A DNA stretch of 64,000 nucleotides from Rhodococcus oxybenzonivorans (GCF_003130705.1 NZ_CP021354.1:2914001-2978000), one strand, 5' to 3'; counted from the stretch's first letter, positions 25,015-37,583 are shown. Program-made: numbers and translations. Notes: generated by a model from the sequence alone, not told the origin.

Positions 25015-28000
25015 GTGGTCGACGCTGTGCCGGTTCGGCCCCTGCCTCCGGCAGGTGATCTCCCGGAGAATGCCTTCCCGCTTACTGCCGCGCAGCAGGG
25101 AATGTGGTTCGCCCAGCAGCTCGAACCCTCGGTGCCGGTCAACATCGCACAGTGTGTCGAACTGGTCGGGGAGCTCGATGCGCCCCTGCTGTCCGAGTCG
25201 ATAATCACCGCCGGCCGCGAACTCGGGTCCGCGTTCCTGCGCCTGATCGAGGTCGACGGTGTCCCGTATCAGGTGGTCGATCCCACCCTCGAAGCCTCGG
25301 TCCGCTTCGTCGATCTGCTGCATCAACCCGACCCGCGGGCCGCCGCCAAGGAGTGGATGCGGCAGGAGTACACCGCCCCGATCGACGTGTTCCGGGACCG
25401 GTTGGTGTTTTCCGCGCTGCTTCGAATCGCGCCCGACCGCCACTATTGGTACAGCCGGGTTCATCACGTGGCCCTCGACGGAATGGGCTCGGTCACGCTC
25501 GTCGACCGAGCGGCGGAGCTTTATACGGCCACCGTCCGAGGGGTGATCGCTGCGCCGTCCAAGGCGGCAGATTTGACGGAGGTCGCCGGCGTCGACCACG
25601 ACTACCGCACCTCCGCCCGCTACGACGCCGACCGCCGATACTGGTCGGAACTCGTCGCTCGCATCGGCGAGCCGCACAGTTTGGTGGACCACACCGCACC
25701 GGCGCGCGCCCGCAGTCGTACCACGGGCAGCCAGCTGCCCGGCACCCTCGTCGATCACCTCGACGCAGCCGTCGATCGGCATGCCTCCTCCGTCGCGTTC
25801 GAGGTGATCGCGGCATTCGCTGCATACCTCGCACGCATGACAGGCCGCGAGGACGTGGCCCTCAGCTTGCCCGTCACGGCCCGAACCACCGCGCTGCTCC
25901 GCCGCTCCGGCGGCATGGTGTCGAACGTGGTTCCCCTGCGACTGCAGGTCCGCCCCGACATGACGAGCGCCGACCTCGTCGCCGCGGTCCGGCTCGAGGT
26001 GACGGCGGCGCTGCGCCACCAGCGGTATCCGCACATCGACGTCCGCCGCGACGCCGCCGCCGACGACCAGGGCTTCTACGGACCACTGATCAACGTGATG
26101 CTCTTCCATAACGAGATCACGCTCGGCGACATCGTCGGCAGACTGGAATTGCTGTCGACCGGCCCGATCAGCGATCTGGCGGTCAACGTCTACCACGGGG
26201 TGGCCGGCACCAGCCTCAACCTCGATTTCGAGGCCAATCCGGACCTCTACTCGGAGACGGCGCTCGACGCGCATCACATCCGGTTCACCCGATTCTTCGG
26301 TGAGTTCCTCACCTCTGATGCCCTTCGGCCCGGTCGGATCGGCGACCTCGGCATTCTCGGCGAGCACGAACACCGCAGCCTGGTGCCCGCGACCGGCCGT
26401 GCCGGGTTCGCACCGGTCACCCTGCCGGATCTGCTCGCCGGGGCCGTCCGCAGCAACCCGGACGGTGACGCCCTGGTCGCACCGGGAACGGAAGCACCCG
26501 CCGGCGTCCTGAGCTACCGCGCCCTGGACGAGACGTCGAACCAGCTGGCTCGACTGCTGATCGACCTGCAGGTCGGCCCCGAGGTCGCGGTCGCCCTCGC
26601 GCTGCCCCGCTCGCTCGACTCGGTGTCGAGTGTGTGGGCGGTGGCGAAAACCGGGGCAGCCTTCGTTCCGGTGGATCCCCGCTATCCGCGCGAGCGGATC
26701 CTGCACATGCTCGAAAACTGTGGGGCGCCGATCGGCATCACGACCGCGGCCCTGCGCGCCGACCTGCCGGACTGCACACACTGGATCATCCTCGACGACA
26801 ACGAATTCCGGGCCGAACTCGCCTCGTATCCGACCGGTGCCGTCGTCGACGCCGACCGCACCGCGGCCCTGTCGCTGGACCACCCTGCGTACGTCATCTA
26901 CACCTCCGGGTCGACGGGCCGGCCCAAGGGTGTGGCGGTGACACACCGCGGTCTGGTGAACCTCGCCGCGGACGAACGCGACCGGCTCGGGGTCACACCG
27001 GACTCGCGGACACTGCATTTCGCATCCCCGAGCTTCGACGCCTCGGTGTTCGAGCTGGTGATGGCGGTGTGCGCGGGTGCGACGCTGGTGATCGCGCCGA
27101 CCACGATCTATGGCGGCGACGAGCTTGCCGAGTTCCTCTCCGAGCAGCACATCACGCACGCCTTCTGTACCCCCGCCGCCCTGGCGTCGCTCGATCACCG
27201 CGCGCTGCACGACCTTCGGACGATCGTCGTCGCGGGCGACGTGTGCCCACCCGAGCTGGTCGCTCGCTGGGCACCCGGCCGGACGATGATCAATGCGTAC
27301 GGCCCGAGCGAGACGACGATCATGTCCTCCGCCACCACCGCTCTGACGGCCGGACAGCCGGTGAGCATCGGAGCGCCCACCGTCGGTGTGGATCTCGTGG
27401 TCCTCGATCATCGGCTGCGGCCCGTTCCCGCCGGGGTTCGCGGCGAGCTGTACGTTCTCGGCACGAGCCTGGCCCGGGGGTACGTCCACCGGGCCGGGCT
27501 GACGGCGGAACGGTTCGTGGCCTGCCCGTTCGGAACGGGTGGACGGATGTATCGCACCGGCGACGTGGTCCGCTGGGTGTCCGCAGCCGACGGGACACCG
27601 GTGCTCGACTTCCTCGGCCGCAGCGACCATCAGGTCAAGATTCGCGGGTTCCGCATCGAACTCGGGGAGATCGACGCGGCCCTGTCGGCGCATCCGCTGG
27701 TGGAGTTCGCCCACACGATCGGCCACGAGGGCGCCGGAACCACACGCCTCGTCTCGTATGTGTTGCCCGCGCCGCATTCCGTGGTCGACACCCGGGAGTT
27801 GGCCGAGTTCGCCGGGCGGAGCCTGCCCGCGTACATGGTGCCGTCCGCGATCATGGTCCTCGACTCGCTGCCGCTCACGCCGGCAGGCAAACTCGACCGC
27901 AACGCCCTGCCCGCCCCCGTTTTCGCCGAGCGGTCCGGCTCGATCATGGGACCCCGGTCCGGCACCGAGGAGGTGCTCGCCGGGATCTTCCGGGACGTCC

Positions 28001-31000
28001 TCGGCGTCGACGACCTGAGCGTCGAGACCAGCTTCTTCGAACTGGGCGGCAACTCGTTGATGGCCACCCAGGTCGTGTCCCGGGTCGGATCCGCGCTGAA
28101 GGTGCGGATCGGTGTTCGTGACCTCTTCGAGTCGCCGTCGGTGGCCCAGCTGGCCGTCGCCGTGGCCGAGTCGACGTCGCACACGCGCGCGCGACCGGTC
28201 CTTCGGCCGCGGGAGCGCCCGGATCGGGTGCCGTTGTCTGTTGCGCAGCAACGGATGTGGTTCCTCAACCAGTTCGACCCGGCGTCTCCGGCGTACAATC
28301 TGCCGATCGCCCTCCGGCTCACCGGGGACCTCGACCACGACGCCCTCCGGTGGGCACTCACCGATGTCGCGGAACGTCACGAAACGCTGCGCACGATCTT
28401 CCCGGATAGTACTGACGGACCACGCCAGGTGATCCTGCCGTCCGGCGCGGTGCTGCCGCCGGGCGCGCCGGTCGCGGTGGACGCCGATTCCCTCACAGCC
28501 GCAGTGGCGTCGCTCGGGAGCACCGGCTTCGACCTGACCACCGATCCACCGCTCCGTGTGGGGCTCTTCCGCGAGGCCACCGACCGTCATGTGCTGGTTC
28601 TGGTGGTTCACCACATCGCCGCCGACGGGTGGTCGATGACCCCCCTCGCCGGCGACGTGATGGTCGCCTACGCGGCGCGTGCCCACGGGCAGACACCGTC
28701 CTGGGCGCCGTTGCCTGTGCAGTACGCCGACTACGCGCTCTGGCAGCGCGACATGCTCGGCTCGGAAGCCGATCCGGACAGTGTGGCGGCCCAGCAGCTG
28801 AGCCATTGGCAGGGCGTTCTCGCCGGTCTGCCGCAGGTGCTCGACTTGCCGACCGACCGTCCACGCCCGGCCAAGATGTCGCATCGCGGCGGCCGAGTCG
28901 ACTTCACGGTGCCGGCCCTCGTGCACGAGCAATTGACGCAGCTGGCTCACCGCACCGGCACCACGCCGTTCATGGTGACGCACGCGGTCCTGGCCGTGCT
29001 GTTGCACCGCCTCGGTGCCGGCTCGGACATCGTGATCGGCACCCCGATCGCCGGCCGCGGTGAGGAAGAACTCGACCACCTCGTCGGCATGTTCGTCAAC
29101 ACCCTGGTGCTGCGGACCTCCCTGGAAGCGGACGACACGTTCGCCGACCTCCTGGGCCGTGTCCGCACCGCCGACCTCGCCGCGTTCTCGCACGGCGACG
29201 TTCCCTTCGAGCGCCTCGTGGAGGTCCTCAGCCCGGAGCGCTCGTCGGCGTATCACCCGCTGTTCCAGGTGATGCTCTCGTTCCAGAACACCGCGACCAC
29301 CCGTGTCGAACTCGACGGCCTCACCGTGGAGGCGGCCGAGATCGACGTCCACATAGCCAAATTCGACCTCCAGCTCACCGTTGTCGAGCACGTCGACGCC
29401 GAGGGCCGGGCCGCGGGCATGTCGATGGACCTCTCGTACGCGACCGACCTGTTCGACGAGCGCACGATCGTGGCGATGGGCGCACGGTTCCGCGGAATTC
29501 TCGACGCCGTACTCGACGACGACCCGGTCACTATCGGCGACATCGAGCTGCTCGATGCACCGGAACGGGCCGCCCTCGACGCGCGCAATGCCACCGACCA
29601 TCCCGTGCCCCCCGACACGTTGGTGTCGCTGTTCGCAGCCGGTGCCGCCGCGACCCCCGACGCCGTGGCACTGATATTCGAGGACGAGTGGCTCACCTAC
29701 GCACAGTTCGACGAGCGTAGCAACCGCCTTGCCCACCACCTGGTTTCGGAAGGCGTGGGACCGGAATCGGTGGTCGCCGTGGGCATGCGGCGCTCGCTCG
29801 ACCTCATGGTCGCCATCTACGCGATCCTGAAAGCCGGTGCCGCCTACCTACCGGTCGACCCGGACCATCCGGTGAACCGCACCACGTATGTTCTGGAGAC
29901 CGCGCAGCCGGTATGCCTCCTCACCCGCAGCGCAGAGGGCGTCGAGTGGGTCACCGATGCACCGGTACTGCACGTCGACATTCTCGACCTGTCGACCGGC
30001 GAATCCGGGGCGCTGCCGGTGGCACCGGCTCCCGAGCACGCCGCTTATGTCATCTTCACGTCGGGGTCGACGGGACGACCGAAGGGCGTCGTGGTCACCC
30101 ACGGTGCGATCGTGAACCGGTTGTCGTGGGCGCAGGATGAATACGCCCTGACTTCCACCGACGCGGTGCTGCAGAAAACGCCGGTCACCTTCGACGTGTC
30201 GGTGTGGGAATTGTTCTGGCCCCTCCAGGTCGGCGCGACACTGGTGATCGCCGCACCGGACGGACACCGCGACCCCGAGTACCTCGCCACGCTGGTGCGC
30301 CGACACCGCGTCACCGTCATGCATTTCGTGCCCTCGATGTTGTCGGTCTTCACCGCCGAACCGTCCGCAGCGCACTGCGATTCGTTGCGTATGGTCATTT
30401 GTTCGGGTGAGGCGCTGACACCGGATCAGGCCGCGAAGTTCCGGGCCATCAGCGCCGCCGACCTGCACAACCTGTACGGGCCGACCGAGGCCGCGGTCGA
30501 CGTCACCTTCTGGCGCACCAGCTCCGCAGACACCATTACGGTGCCCATCGGCAGACCGGTGTGGAACACCCGACTGCACGTGCTCGACGCCCGGTTGCAT
30601 CCGGTGCCCGACGGGGTGGCCGGTGAGCTCTACCTCGCGGGCGCACAGCTGGCCCGTGGCTATCTCCGCCGAGCCGATTTGACGGCAGACCGGTTCATCG
30701 CGGATCCGTTCGCGGTGGGCGTCCGGATGTACCGGACGGGCGATCTGGTGCGACGCCGCCCGGACGGTGCCGTGGAATACCTGGGCCGCACCGACTTCCA
30801 GGTGAAGCTGCGCGGGCAGCGCATCGAACTGGGGGAGATCGAGAGCGCCTACGAATCGTACCCGGACATTCGACGCGCAGTGGTGACGGTGCACCGCGAC
30901 GACCGCGGTCAGGAGTCCCTCGTCGCGTATGTCGTGGGTGAGGAGCGGGTGAACCCAGCCGCAGTGCGCGAGCACGTATCGGCTGTGCTGCCGTCGTACA

Positions 31001-33495
31001 TGATTCCGGCCTACGTGGTTCCGCTCGACGGTCTTCCTGTGTCGGCCAACGGCAAACTCGACCGGGCCGCGCTGCCGGCCCCGGTCATCGAGACCGTGAG
31101 CACCGAATATGTGGCACCTCGGACCGCCGTCGAGATCGCAGTCGCCGAGGCGGTCGCCGACGTACTCGATCTCGGCCGGGTGGGGTTGACCGACAACTTC
31201 TTCGAACTCGGTGGCAACTCGCTCGTCGCCACCCGCCTGGTGTCCCGGCTCCGCAGCGCCGCGGATCTTCCGGTGTCGCTGCGCGACGTCTTCGACGCGC
31301 CGACCGTCCGCGGGCTCGCACAACGATTCGACGGTGCCGATCGCCAGGTCCACCCCGATGTCCCGCCGCTGTCCGCTCGGGCCCGGCCGGAGCGGGTGCC
31401 GTTGTCTTCCGCTCAGCAGCGGGTGTGGTTCCTCAACCAGTTCGACACCGGCAGCCCCGTCCACAATCTTCCTCTCGCCGTGCGGTTCTCCGGCGACCTG
31501 GATGTCGCTGCACTCGGTCGGGCCGTGTACGACGTAGTCGAGCGGCACGAATCGCTGCGCACCGTCTTCCCCGATTCCGACACCGGACCGTGGCAGCACG
31601 TTCTCGACCCCGGCGATGTCGATGTAGAGGTGACCGTCACCGATGTGGACGTCGACCGACTCGACGACGCGATCCGTCAGTTCGTTCTCGCCGGATTCGA
31701 TGTCACTGCCGACATCCCCGTGCGGGCGCGGCTCTTCCGAACGGGAGCCGGCGAGCACGTCCTCGCGTTGGTTCTCCATCACATTGCCGCCGACGGCTGG
31801 TCGTTCGCTCCACTGTCCCGCGATGTGATGGTCGCCTACGCGGCGCACAGCGCCGGACACGACGTGCCGTGGTCGCCGCTAACCGTGCAGTACGCCGACT
31901 ACACCCTCTGGCAGCGCGAAGCGCTCGGTGACGAGAACGACCCGCAGTCGCGGGCCGCGCAGCAACTGGCGTACTGGGACACCGCGCTGGCCGGGCTGCC
32001 GGACAGCCTCGACCTGCCCACCGACCGTCCAAGACCCCCGTCCGCGTCGCAGCGTGGTTCGACGCTTGCCTGGGACATTCCCGCCGATCTGCACGAACGC
32101 CTTGTGGCGTTCGCCCACACACAGAACGTGACCCTGTTCATGGTGGCGCATTCGGCGTTGGCGCTGTTCCTGAGCCGGTTGAGCGCGTCCCGCGACATCG
32201 CGATCGGCACCCCGGTCGCAGGCCGCGGAGATCGTGAACTCGATGAGCTGGTCGGCATGTTCGTCAACACCCTCGTCCTGCGGACCGAGGTCGACCCGGC
32301 GATGTCGTTCACCGCCCTGCTGAACCACGTGCGTGAGGTCGACCTCGGGGCCTTCGGTCACGCCGAGGTGCCGTTCGAGCGGCTGGTGGAGCATCTCGAT
32401 CCCACCCGCACCACCGCACACCATCCGTTGTTCCAGGTGGCGCTGTTCTTCCAGAATCATGCGCCCGCGCATCTGGAACTGCCGGGGTTGTCGGTGTCGA
32501 GTGAGCCGATCGTGCCCGATGTCGCTGCATTCGATCTGCAGCTCGTACTCACCGAAACCCGCGACGACGGCCGCCCAGGCGTTATCGGGGCGCAATTCAA
32601 CTACGCTGCAGATCTTTTCGACGAAGCCACAATCCACGGCTTCGCGGCGCAGTTCGTGCGCATCCTCGAGGTCGTCACCGCCGAACCCGGCATGGCGGTC
32701 GGCGACGTGGCGATCACCGATCCTGCGGTGCGCGCCCGGGAGTTGACGACCTGGAATGCCACCGATCAATTCGTTCCGGCGGGGACGTTGCCGGAGTTGT
32801 TCGGGGATCGGGTGGTGCGGTCTGCGGGTGCGGTGGCGGTGGTGTTCGAGGGTGTGTCGTTGACGTATGCCGAGTTGGGTGCGCGGGCGAATCGGTTGGC
32901 CCGGTATCTGATCGGGTTGGGGGTGGGGCCGGAGTCGCGGGTGGTGTTGGCGATGCGGCGGTCTCTGGATTTGGTGGTGGGGATGTATGCGGTGCTCGGG
33001 GCGGGTGGTGCGTATGTGCCGGTCGATCCGGATCATCCGGTCGAGCGGATCGGGTATGTGCTCGACTCCGCTGGGCCGGTGTGTGTGTTGAGCACGGCGG
33101 TGGATCGGGTGGGGTTGCCTGCGGGGGTCGAGGTGGTCTCGATCGACGAGGTCGATGTGTCCGGTTTCTCCGATGCGGCGGTCACGGATGCGGAGCGGGT
33201 GGTTCCGTTGCGGCCGGAGAATCCGGCGTATGTGATCTTCACGTCGGGGTCGACGGGGAAGCCGAAGGGTGTGGCGGTGCCGCATGCGGGCATCGTGAAT
33301 CAGTTGCGGTGGATGCAGGCCGAGTACGGGTTGACCGGTCGGGATGTGGTGTTGCAGAAGACGGCAACGACGTTCGATGTGTCGGTGTGGGGGTATTTTT
33401 GGCCGTTGCAGGTCGGTGCCAGGTTGGTGTTGGCGACCGCGGACGGGCATCGGGATCCGGGGTATCTGGCGCAGGTGATCGATGAGCAGGGGTGA
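25015..33495 (+). CDS. NRPS, first open segment (modules 1, 2 and most of A3)
   Basis: A 2,826-residue open frame as the sequence stands: starter C, A1, T1, C2, A2 (serine-type), T2, C3 and A3 up to motif A4, ending VIDEQG. The stop TGA 33493-33495 overlaps GTG 33492-33494, the possible start of the next frame. In the second copy of the repeat the same place has one more G (GAGCAGGGGGTGACGG) and the frame stays open through [17 protein letters not shown], so the stop is a one-base deletion or a sequencing error, not a natural end. As given, the segment would end inside the adenylation fold and could not charge T3. Confidence 0.8.
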   Translation: MVDAVPVRPLPPAGDLPENAFPLTAAQQGMWFAQQLEPSVPVNIAQCVELVGELDAPLLSESIITAGRELGSAFLRLIEVDGVPYQVVDPTLEASVRFVDLLHQPDPRAAAKEWMRQEYTAPIDVFRDRLVFSALLRIAPDRHYWYSRVHHVALDGMGSVTLVDRAAELYTATVRGVIAAPSKAADLTEVAGVDHDYRTSARYDADRRYWSELVARIGEPHSLVDHTAPARARSRTTGSQLPGTLVDHLDAAVDRHASSVAFEVIAAFAAYLARMTGREDVALSLPVTARTTALLRRSGGMVSNVVPLRLQVRPDMTSADLVAAVRLEVTAALRHQRYPHIDVRRDAAADDQGFYGPLINVMLFHNEITLGDIVGRLELLSTGPISDLAVNVYHGVAGTSLNLDFEANPDLYSETALDAHHIRFTRFFGEFLTSDALRPGRIGDLGILGEHEHRSLVPATGRAGFAPVTLPDLLAGAVRSNPDGDALVAPGTEAPAGVLSYRALDETSNQLARLLIDLQVGPEVAVALALPRSLDSVSSVWAVAKTGAAFVPVDPRYPRERILHMLENCGAPIGITTAALRADLPDCTHWIILDDNEFRAELASYPTGAVVDADRTAALSLDHPAYVIYTSGSTGRPKGVAVTHRGLVNLAADERDRLGVTPDSRTLHFASPSFDASVFELVMAVCAGATLVIAPTTIYGGDELAEFLSEQHITHAFCTPAALASLDHRALHDLRTIVVAGDVCPPELVARWAPGRTMINAYGPSETTIMSSATTALTAGQPVSIGAPTVGVDLVVLDHRLRPVPAGVRGELYVLGTSLARGYVHRAGLTAERFVACPFGTGGRMYRTGDVVRWVSAADGTPVLDFLGRSDHQVKIRGFRIELGEIDAALSAHPLVEFAHTIGHEGAGTTRLVSYVLPAPHSVVDTRELAEFAGRSLPAYMVPSAIMVLDSLPLTPAGKLDRNALPAPVFAERSGSIMGPRSGTEEVLAGIFRDVLGVDDLSVETSFFELGGNSLMATQVVSRVGSALKVRIGVRDLFESPSVAQLAVAVAESTSHTRARPVLRPRERPDRVPLSVAQQRMWFLNQFDPASPAYNLPIALRLTGDLDHDALRWALTDVAERHETLRTIFPDSTDGPRQVILPSGAVLPPGAPVAVDADSLTAAVASLGSTGFDLTTDPPLRVGLFREATDRHVLVLVVHHIAADGWSMTPLAGDVMVAYAARAHGQTPSWAPLPVQYADYALWQRDMLGSEADPDSVAAQQLSHWQGVLAGLPQVLDLPTDRPRPAKMSHRGGRVDFTVPALVHEQLTQLAHRTGTTPFMVTHAVLAVLLHRLGAGSDIVIGTPIAGRGEEELDHLVGMFVNTLVLRTSLEADDTFADLLGRVRTADLAAFSHGDVPFERLVEVLSPERSSAYHPLFQVMLSFQNTATTRVELDGLTVEAAEIDVHIAKFDLQLTVVEHVDAEGRAAGMSMDLSYATDLFDERTIVAMGARFRGILDAVLDDDPVTIGDIELLDAPERAALDARNATDHPVPPDTLVSLFAAGAAATPDAVALIFEDEWLTYAQFDERSNRLAHHLVSEGVGPESVVAVGMRRSLDLMVAIYAILKAGAAYLPVDPDHPVNRTTYVLETAQPVCLLTRSAEGVEWVTDAPVLHVDILDLSTGESGALPVAPAPEHAAYVIFTSGSTGRPKGVVVTHGAIVNRLSWAQDEYALTSTDAVLQKTPVTFDVSVWELFWPLQVGATLVIAAPDGHRDPEYLATLVRRHRVTVMHFVPSMLSVFTAEPSAAHCDSLRMVICSGEALTPDQAAKFRAISAADLHNLYGPTEAAVDVTFWRTSSADTITVPIGRPVWNTRLHVLDARLHPVPDGVAGELYLAGAQLARGYLRRADLTADRFIADPFAVGVRMYRTGDLVRRRPDGAVEYLGRTDFQVKLRGQRIELGEIESAYESYPDIRRAVVTVHRDDRGQESLVAYVVGEERVNPAAVREHVSAVLPSYMIPAYVVPLDGLPVSANGKLDRAALPAPVIETVSTEYVAPRTAVEIAVAEAVADVLDLGRVGLTDNFFELGGNSLVATRLVSRLRSAADLPVSLRDVFDAPTVRGLAQRFDGADRQVHPDVPPLSARARPERVPLSSAQQRVWFLNQFDTGSPVHNLPLAVRFSGDLDVAALGRAVYDVVERHESLRTVFPDSDTGPWQHVLDPGDVDVEVTVTDVDVDRLDDAIRQFVLAGFDVTADIPVRARLFRTGAGEHVLALVLHHIAADGWSFAPLSRDVMVAYAAHSAGHDVPWSPLTVQYADYTLWQREALGDENDPQSRAAQQLAYWDTALAGLPDSLDLPTDRPRPPSASQRGSTLAWDIPADLHERLVAFAHTQNVTLFMVAHSALALFLSRLSASRDIAIGTPVAGRGDRELDELVGMFVNTLVLRTEVDPAMSFTALLNHVREVDLGAFGHAEVPFERLVEHLDPTRTTAHHPLFQVALFFQNHAPAHLELPGLSVSSEPIVPDVAAFDLQLVLTETRDDGRPGVIGAQFNYAADLFDEATIHGFAAQFVRILEVVTAEPGMAVGDVAITDPAVRARELTTWNATDQFVPAGTLPELFGDRVVRSAGAVAVVFEGVSLTYAELGARANRLARYLIGLGVGPESRVVLAMRRSLDLVVGMYAVLGAGGAYVPVDPDHPVERIGYVLDSAGPVCVLSTAVDRVGLPAGVEVVSIDEVDVSGFSDAAVTDAERVVPLRPENPAYVIFTSGSTGKPKGVAVPHAGIVNQLRWMQAEYGLTGRDVVLQKTATTFDVSVWGYFWPLQVGARLVLATADGHRDPGYLAQVIDEQG
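25060..28190 (+). other. NRPS module 1: starter C, A1, T1
   Basis: The condensation domain at the very N-terminus ([27 protein letters not shown] at about 25459) has no carrier domain before it, so it should load an acyl group or accept an outside donor, as in lipopeptide synthetases. It is diverged from C2-C9, which all open PLSxAQxRxWFxNxxD. A1 reads [35 protein letters not shown], giving by-eye pocket residues D-A-F-F-V-A-A-I-M-K; modules 5 and 7 share this code. I cannot assign a substrate. The carrier serine is in ELGGNSL near 28050. Confidence 0.75.
28200..31360 (+). other. NRPS module 2: C2, A2 (serine-type), T2
   Basis: C2 has HHIAADG near 28609. A2 motifs are [24 protein letters not shown] and [13 protein letters not shown], giving pocket residues D-V-W-H-I-S-L-V-D-K. 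This differs from the EntF serine code (DVWHFSLVDK) at one hydrophobic position, so L-serine is the likely substrate. The carrier motif is [10 protein letters not shown] near 31204. Confidence 0.78.
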
Positions 33496-34550
33496 CGGTC
33501 ACCGATTTCGTGCCGTCGATGCTCGATGTGTTCGTCGCTGCGGTGCCGGCCGGTTCCTGTCGGAGTTTGCGGCATGTGTTCGCGATCGGTGAGGCGTTGC
33601 CGCCGGAGACGGTGGCCCGGTTCCGGGCGGTGACGTCGGCCCGGTTGCATAATTTGTATGGTCCGACCGAGGCTGCGGTGTCGGTGACGTTCTGGGAGTG
33701 TGGGGTCGCCGACACGGTGTCGGTGCCGATCGGTGTTCCGGAGTGGAATACGCAGGCGTATGTGCTCGATTCCCGGTTGCATCCGGTGCCGGCGGGGGTG
33801 GCGGGGGAGTTGTATCTCGGTGGTGTGCAGTTGGCTCGCGGGTATGTGGGGCGGGCCGATCTGACGTCGGATCGGTTCCTGGCCAATCCGTTCGGGGTGC
33901 CGGGTGCGCGGATGTATCGGACGGGGGATCTGGTGCGTCGGCGTCGGGACGGGGTGCTCGAGTATGTCGGGCGCACCGATTTCCAGGTCAAGTTCCGTGG
34001 TCAGCGGATCGAGCTGGGGGAGATCGAGTCGGTGTTGCGGGCGCATCCGGCGGTGACCGGGGCGGCGGTGACGGTGTATGCCGACGCGGTGACCGGTGAT
34101 CATCTGGTGGCGTATGTGACGGCGGAGTCCGCGCTCGAGGTGTCGGTGGTGCGTGCTCATGCGTCGGCGGCGTTGCCGTCGTACATGGTGCCGTCCGCGT
34201 TCGTGGTCCTGGACGAGTTCCCGCTCAATACCAGCGGCAAGCTCGACCGGAAAGCGCTCCCGGCACCCGAATTCACCACTACCGGAACCGAATACACCGC
34301 GCCGCGTACTCCGGGTGAGGGGCAGGTGGCCGCCGTTTTCGCCGACGTGCTCCAGGCCGACCGGGTCGGGGCGCACGACAACTTCTTCGACCTCGGCGGC
34401 AACTCCCTCATCGCAACCAAGCTGGTATCCCGGATCCGCGCCGAACTCGGAGTGCCTTTGGGGGTGCGAGACCTTTTCGAGGCGCCGACCGTGGCGGAAC
34501 TCGCGGCCACGGTGTCGGGGACGACGGGTGATGATGTCCGTCCGGCGCTG
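31380..34550 (+). other. NRPS module 3: C3, A3 (repeat copy 1), T3
   Basis: C3 has HHIAADG near 31779. A3 lies in the duplicated block; once the G deletion near 33489 is repaired its pocket reads D-V-W-D-F-I-L-V-S-K ([37 protein letters not shown]). This resembles the serine/EntF framework with Asp in place of His and Ile in place of Ser; the substrate is not predictable by eye. The carrier motif is [10 protein letters not shown] near 34390. Confidence 0.72.
32772..34405 (+). repeat. 1.63-kb near-identical repeat, copy 1 (A3 to T3)
   Basis: From CGTTCCGGCGGGGACG to the LGGNS codons of T3 this block matches 35951-37583 at every base I compared except three G-run lengths. Lengths are 1634 and 1633; both would be 1635 (545 codons) with the missing Gs restored. 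Copy 1 lacks one G near 33489. Confidence 0.9.
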
Positions 34551-37277
34551 ATGCCCCGGCCACGCCCGGAACGGATTCCGTTGTCTCCGGCGCAGCAGCG
34601 GATGTGGTTCCTCAACCAGTTCGACACCACCTCACCCGCCTACAACCTGCCCTTCGCGGTACGCCTGTCCGGCGTCATCGATACCGGCGCCCTGACCGCC
34701 GCGGTCGCTGATGTGATCGAGCGGCACGAAACCCTCCGTACCGTGTTCCCGGACTCGGAGACCGGACCGCACCAGGTCGTCCTCGACGCCGACTCGGCAA
34801 CTCCCGAGTTGCCGGTCACCGCCGTCGATGAGACCGGGCTCGACACCGAACTTGCCGACTTCCTCGGTGCCGGTTTCGACGTGACGACCGACCTCCCTGT
34901 CCGCGTCGCCCTGTTCCGGATCGACGTCGAGGAGCACGTCCTCGCGCTGGTGGTCCATCATATTTCCGGCGACGGCTGGTCGATGGCGCCCATGGTGCGC
35001 GACACGATGACCGCGTACGCGGCACGCACGCAAGGGAAACGGCCCACCTGGTTACCGTTGCCGGTGCAGTATGCCGACTACGCGTTGTGGCAACGCGAAC
35101 TTCTCGGGGACGAATCCGACCCGGACTCGCTCGCGGCACAGCAGGTGAACTACTGGGCGACCGCACTCGCCGGGGTGCCCGAGGAACTGGACCTTCCGGC
35201 CGACCGGCCCCGGCCGGCTGAGCAGTCCTACCGCGGGGGCCACGTCGACGTCGCGCTCGACGCGTCCGTGCACCGGGCGCTGGCGTCGCTCGCACAGTCC
35301 GAGCGGGCAACGCTGTTCATGGTGGTGCACTCAGCGCTCAGCGTCCTGCTCAGTCGTGCGAGTGCGACGCCGGTCGTCACGATCGGCACCCCGGTTGCAG
35401 GCCGCGGTGAACGTGAACTCGACGACCTGGTCGGCATGTTCGTCAACACGATCGTCCTCCGCACGGAGGTCGATCCCGGGACGACCTTCCGCGAACTCCT
35501 GGGCTGGGTGCGGGACGCGGACCTGCAAGCGTTCTCCCACAAGGACGTGCCGTTCGAGCGGCTGGTCGAGATACTCAGTCCCACCCGCAGTACCGCCCGC
35601 CACCCACTGTTCCAGGTGATGCTCACCTTCCAGAACCTCGAGCAGACCACGCTCGAACTCGACGGTCTCACACTGCGCGGCCTCGACGCGACCCTCGATG
35701 TCGCGAAGTTCGACCTGCACTTCACGCTCGTCGAACAGTTCGACGAGCAGGGGCTGCCGGACGGCATCTCCGCCCAGCTGATGTATGCGATCGACCTGTT
35801 CGACGAGTCGACGGCCGCGGCAATCGCCGAACGCTTCAGCAGGATCCTCGGTGCCGTCGCCGCGAACCCGACGGTGCGCGTCGGTGACATCCCGCTGCTC
35901 GACACCGCCGAACGCTCCGCGTTGGAGGCCTGGAACTCGACGGCACAGGACGTTCCGGCGGGGACGTTGCCGGAGTTGTTCGGGGATCGGGTGGTGCGGT
36001 CTGCGGGTGCGGTGGCGGTGGTGTTCGAGGGTGTGTCGTTGACGTATGCCGAGTTGGGTGCGCGGGCGAATCGGTTGGCCCGGTATCTGATCGGGTTGGG
36101 GGTGGGGCCGGAGTCGCGGGTGGTGTTGGCGATGCGGCGGTCTCTGGATTTGGTGGTGGGGATGTATGCGGTGCTCGGGGCGGGTGGTGCGTATGTGCCG
36201 GTCGATCCGGATCATCCGGTCGAGCGGATCGGGTATGTGCTCGACTCCGCTGGGCCGGTGTGTGTGTTGAGCACGGCGGTGGATCGGGTGGGGTTGCCTG
36301 CGGGGGTCGAGGTGGTCTCGATCGACGAGGTCGATGTGTCCGGTTTCTCCGATGCGGCGGTCACGGATGCGGAGCGGGTGGTTCCGTTGCGGCCGGAGAA
36401 TCCGGCGTATGTGATCTTCACGTCGGGGTCGACGGGGAAGCCGAAGGGTGTGGCGGTGCCGCATGCGGGCATCGTGAATCAGTTGCGGTGGATGCAGGCC
36501 GAGTACGGGTTGACCGGTCGGGATGTGGTGTTGCAGAAGACGGCAACGACGTTCGATGTGTCGGTGTGGGGGTATTTTTGGCCGTTGCAGGTCGGTGCCA
36601 GGTTGGTGTTGGCGACCGCGGACGGGCATCGGGATCCGGGGTATCTGGCGCAGGTGATCGATGAGCAGGGGGTGACGGTCACCGATTTCGTGCCGTCGAT
36701 GCTCGATGTGTTCGTCGCTGCGGTGCCGGCCGGTTCCTGTCGGAGTTTGCGGCATGTGTTCGCGATCGGTGAGGCGTTGCCGCCGGAGACGGTGGCCCGG
36801 TTCCGGGCGGTGACGTCGGCCCGGTTGCATAATTTGTATGGTCCGACCGAGGCTGCGGTGTCGGTGACGTTCTGGGAGTGTGGGGTCGCCGACACGGTGT
36901 CGGTGCCGATCGGTGTTCCGGAGTGGAATACGCAGGCGTATGTGCTCGATTCCCGGTTGCATCCGGTGCCGGCGGGGTGGCGGGGAGTTGTATCTCGGTG
37001 GTGTGCAGTTGGCTCGCGGGTATGTGGGGCGGGCCGATCTGACGTCGGATCGGTTCCTGGCCAATCCGTTCGGGGTGCCGGGTGCGCGGATGTATCGGAC
37101 GGGGGATCTGGTGCGTCGGCGTCGGGACGGGGTGCTCGAGTATGTCGGGCGCACCGATTTCCAGGTCAAGTTCCGTGGTCAGCGGATCGAGCTGGGGGAG
37201 ATCGAGTCGGTGTTGCGGGCGCATCCGGCGGTGACCGGGGCGGCGGTGACGGTGTATGCCGACGCGGTGACCGGTGA
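33492..37277 (+). CDS. NRPS, second open segment (rest of module 3, most of module 4)
   Basis: This frame carries the second half of A3, T3, C4 and A4 up to about nt 36975. Past that point the translation leaves the NRPS frame ([20 protein letters not shown] and on) and stops at 37277. The break is two G losses: GCGGGG and GCGGGGAG in place of the GCGGGGG and GCGGGGGAG found in the first copy at 33793-33807. GTG 33492 has no ribosome site of its own. The meaningful part of this segment is therefore 33492-36975. Confidence 0.75.
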   Translation: MTVTDFVPSMLDVFVAAVPAGSCRSLRHVFAIGEALPPETVARFRAVTSARLHNLYGPTEAAVSVTFWECGVADTVSVPIGVPEWNTQAYVLDSRLHPVPAGVAGELYLGGVQLARGYVGRADLTSDRFLANPFGVPGARMYRTGDLVRRRRDGVLEYVGRTDFQVKFRGQRIELGEIESVLRAHPAVTGAAVTVYADAVTGDHLVAYVTAESALEVSVVRAHASAALPSYMVPSAFVVLDEFPLNTSGKLDRKALPAPEFTTTGTEYTAPRTPGEGQVAAVFADVLQADRVGAHDNFFDLGGNSLIATKLVSRIRAELGVPLGVRDLFEAPTVAELAATVSGTTGDDVRPALMPRPRPERIPLSPAQQRMWFLNQFDTTSPAYNLPFAVRLSGVIDTGALTAAVADVIERHETLRTVFPDSETGPHQVVLDADSATPELPVTAVDETGLDTELADFLGAGFDVTTDLPVRVALFRIDVEEHVLALVVHHISGDGWSMAPMVRDTMTAYAARTQGKRPTWLPLPVQYADYALWQRELLGDESDPDSLAAQQVNYWATALAGVPEELDLPADRPRPAEQSYRGGHVDVALDASVHRALASLAQSERATLFMVVHSALSVLLSRASATPVVTIGTPVAGRGERELDDLVGMFVNTIVLRTEVDPGTTFRELLGWVRDADLQAFSHKDVPFERLVEILSPTRSTARHPLFQVMLTFQNLEQTTLELDGLTLRGLDATLDVAKFDLHFTLVEQFDEQGLPDGISAQLMYAIDLFDESTAAAIAERFSRILGAVAANPTVRVGDIPLLDTAERSALEAWNSTAQDVPAGTLPELFGDRVVRSAGAVAVVFEGVSLTYAELGARANRLARYLIGLGVGPESRVVLAMRRSLDLVVGMYAVLGAGGAYVPVDPDHPVERIGYVLDSAGPVCVLSTAVDRVGLPAGVEVVSIDEVDVSGFSDAAVTDAERVVPLRPENPAYVIFTSGSTGKPKGVAVPHAGIVNQLRWMQAEYGLTGRDVVLQKTATTFDVSVWGYFWPLQVGARLVLATADGHRDPGYLAQVIDEQGVTVTDFVPSMLDVFVAAVPAGSCRSLRHVFAIGEALPPETVARFRAVTSARLHNLYGPTEAAVSVTFWECGVADTVSVPIGVPEWNTQAYVLDSRLHPVPAGWRGVVSRWCAVGSRVCGAGRSDVGSVPGQSVRGAGCADVSDGGSGASASGRGARVCRAHRFPGQVPWSADRAGGDRVGVAGASGGDRGGGDGVCRRGDR
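34590..34672 (+). repeat. 83-bp identical patch at the start of C4 (partner 37768-37850)
   Basis: The stretch from GCGCAGCAGCGGATG to GCCTGTCCGG at the N-terminus of C4 is identical to the start of C5 at 37768-37850, at the same 3,178-bp offset as the large repeat. The carrier-domain sequence between repeat and patch (34406-34589) is divergent. Confidence 0.8.
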
Positions 37278-37583
37278 TCATCTGGTGGCGTATGTGACGG
37301 CGGAGTCCGCGCTCGAGGTGTCGGTGGTGCGTGCTCATGCGTCGGCGGCGTTGCCGTCGTACATGGTGCCGTCCGCGTTCGTGGTCCTGGACGAGTTCCC
37401 GCTCAATACCAGCGGCAAGCTCGACCGGAAAGCGCTCCCGGCACCCGAATTCACCACTACCGGAACCGAATACACCGCGCCGCGTACTCCGGGTGAGGGG
37501 CAGGTGGCCGCCGTTTTCGCCGACGTGCTCCAGGCCGACCGGGTCGGGGCGCACGACAACTTCTTCGACCTCGGCGGCAACTC
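35951..37583 (+). repeat. 1.63-kb near-identical repeat, copy 2 (A4 to T4)
   Basis: Second copy of the block at 32772-34405, offset by 3,178-3,180 bp, that is exactly one module. It lacks a G near 36975 and another near 36984 but keeps the G missing from copy 1. The block edges fall at the C-A linker and in the carrier LGGNS motif. Confidence 0.9.

Noticed and set aside
24634-29739. Very long minus-strand open frame (1,701 codons) opposite the NRPS and lnt
   Set aside because: It mirrors the plus-strand codon bias of real NRPS and Lnt domains; the translation is rich in R, H, G and D with no motif. Similar antisense frames occur along the whole NRPS gene.
33492-37277. A natural split of the NRPS into three proteins by GTGA-type coupling
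   Set aside because: The breaks fall inside adenylation domains rather than at module edges, and the repeat partner shows the uninterrupted frame at each site, so indels explain the data better.
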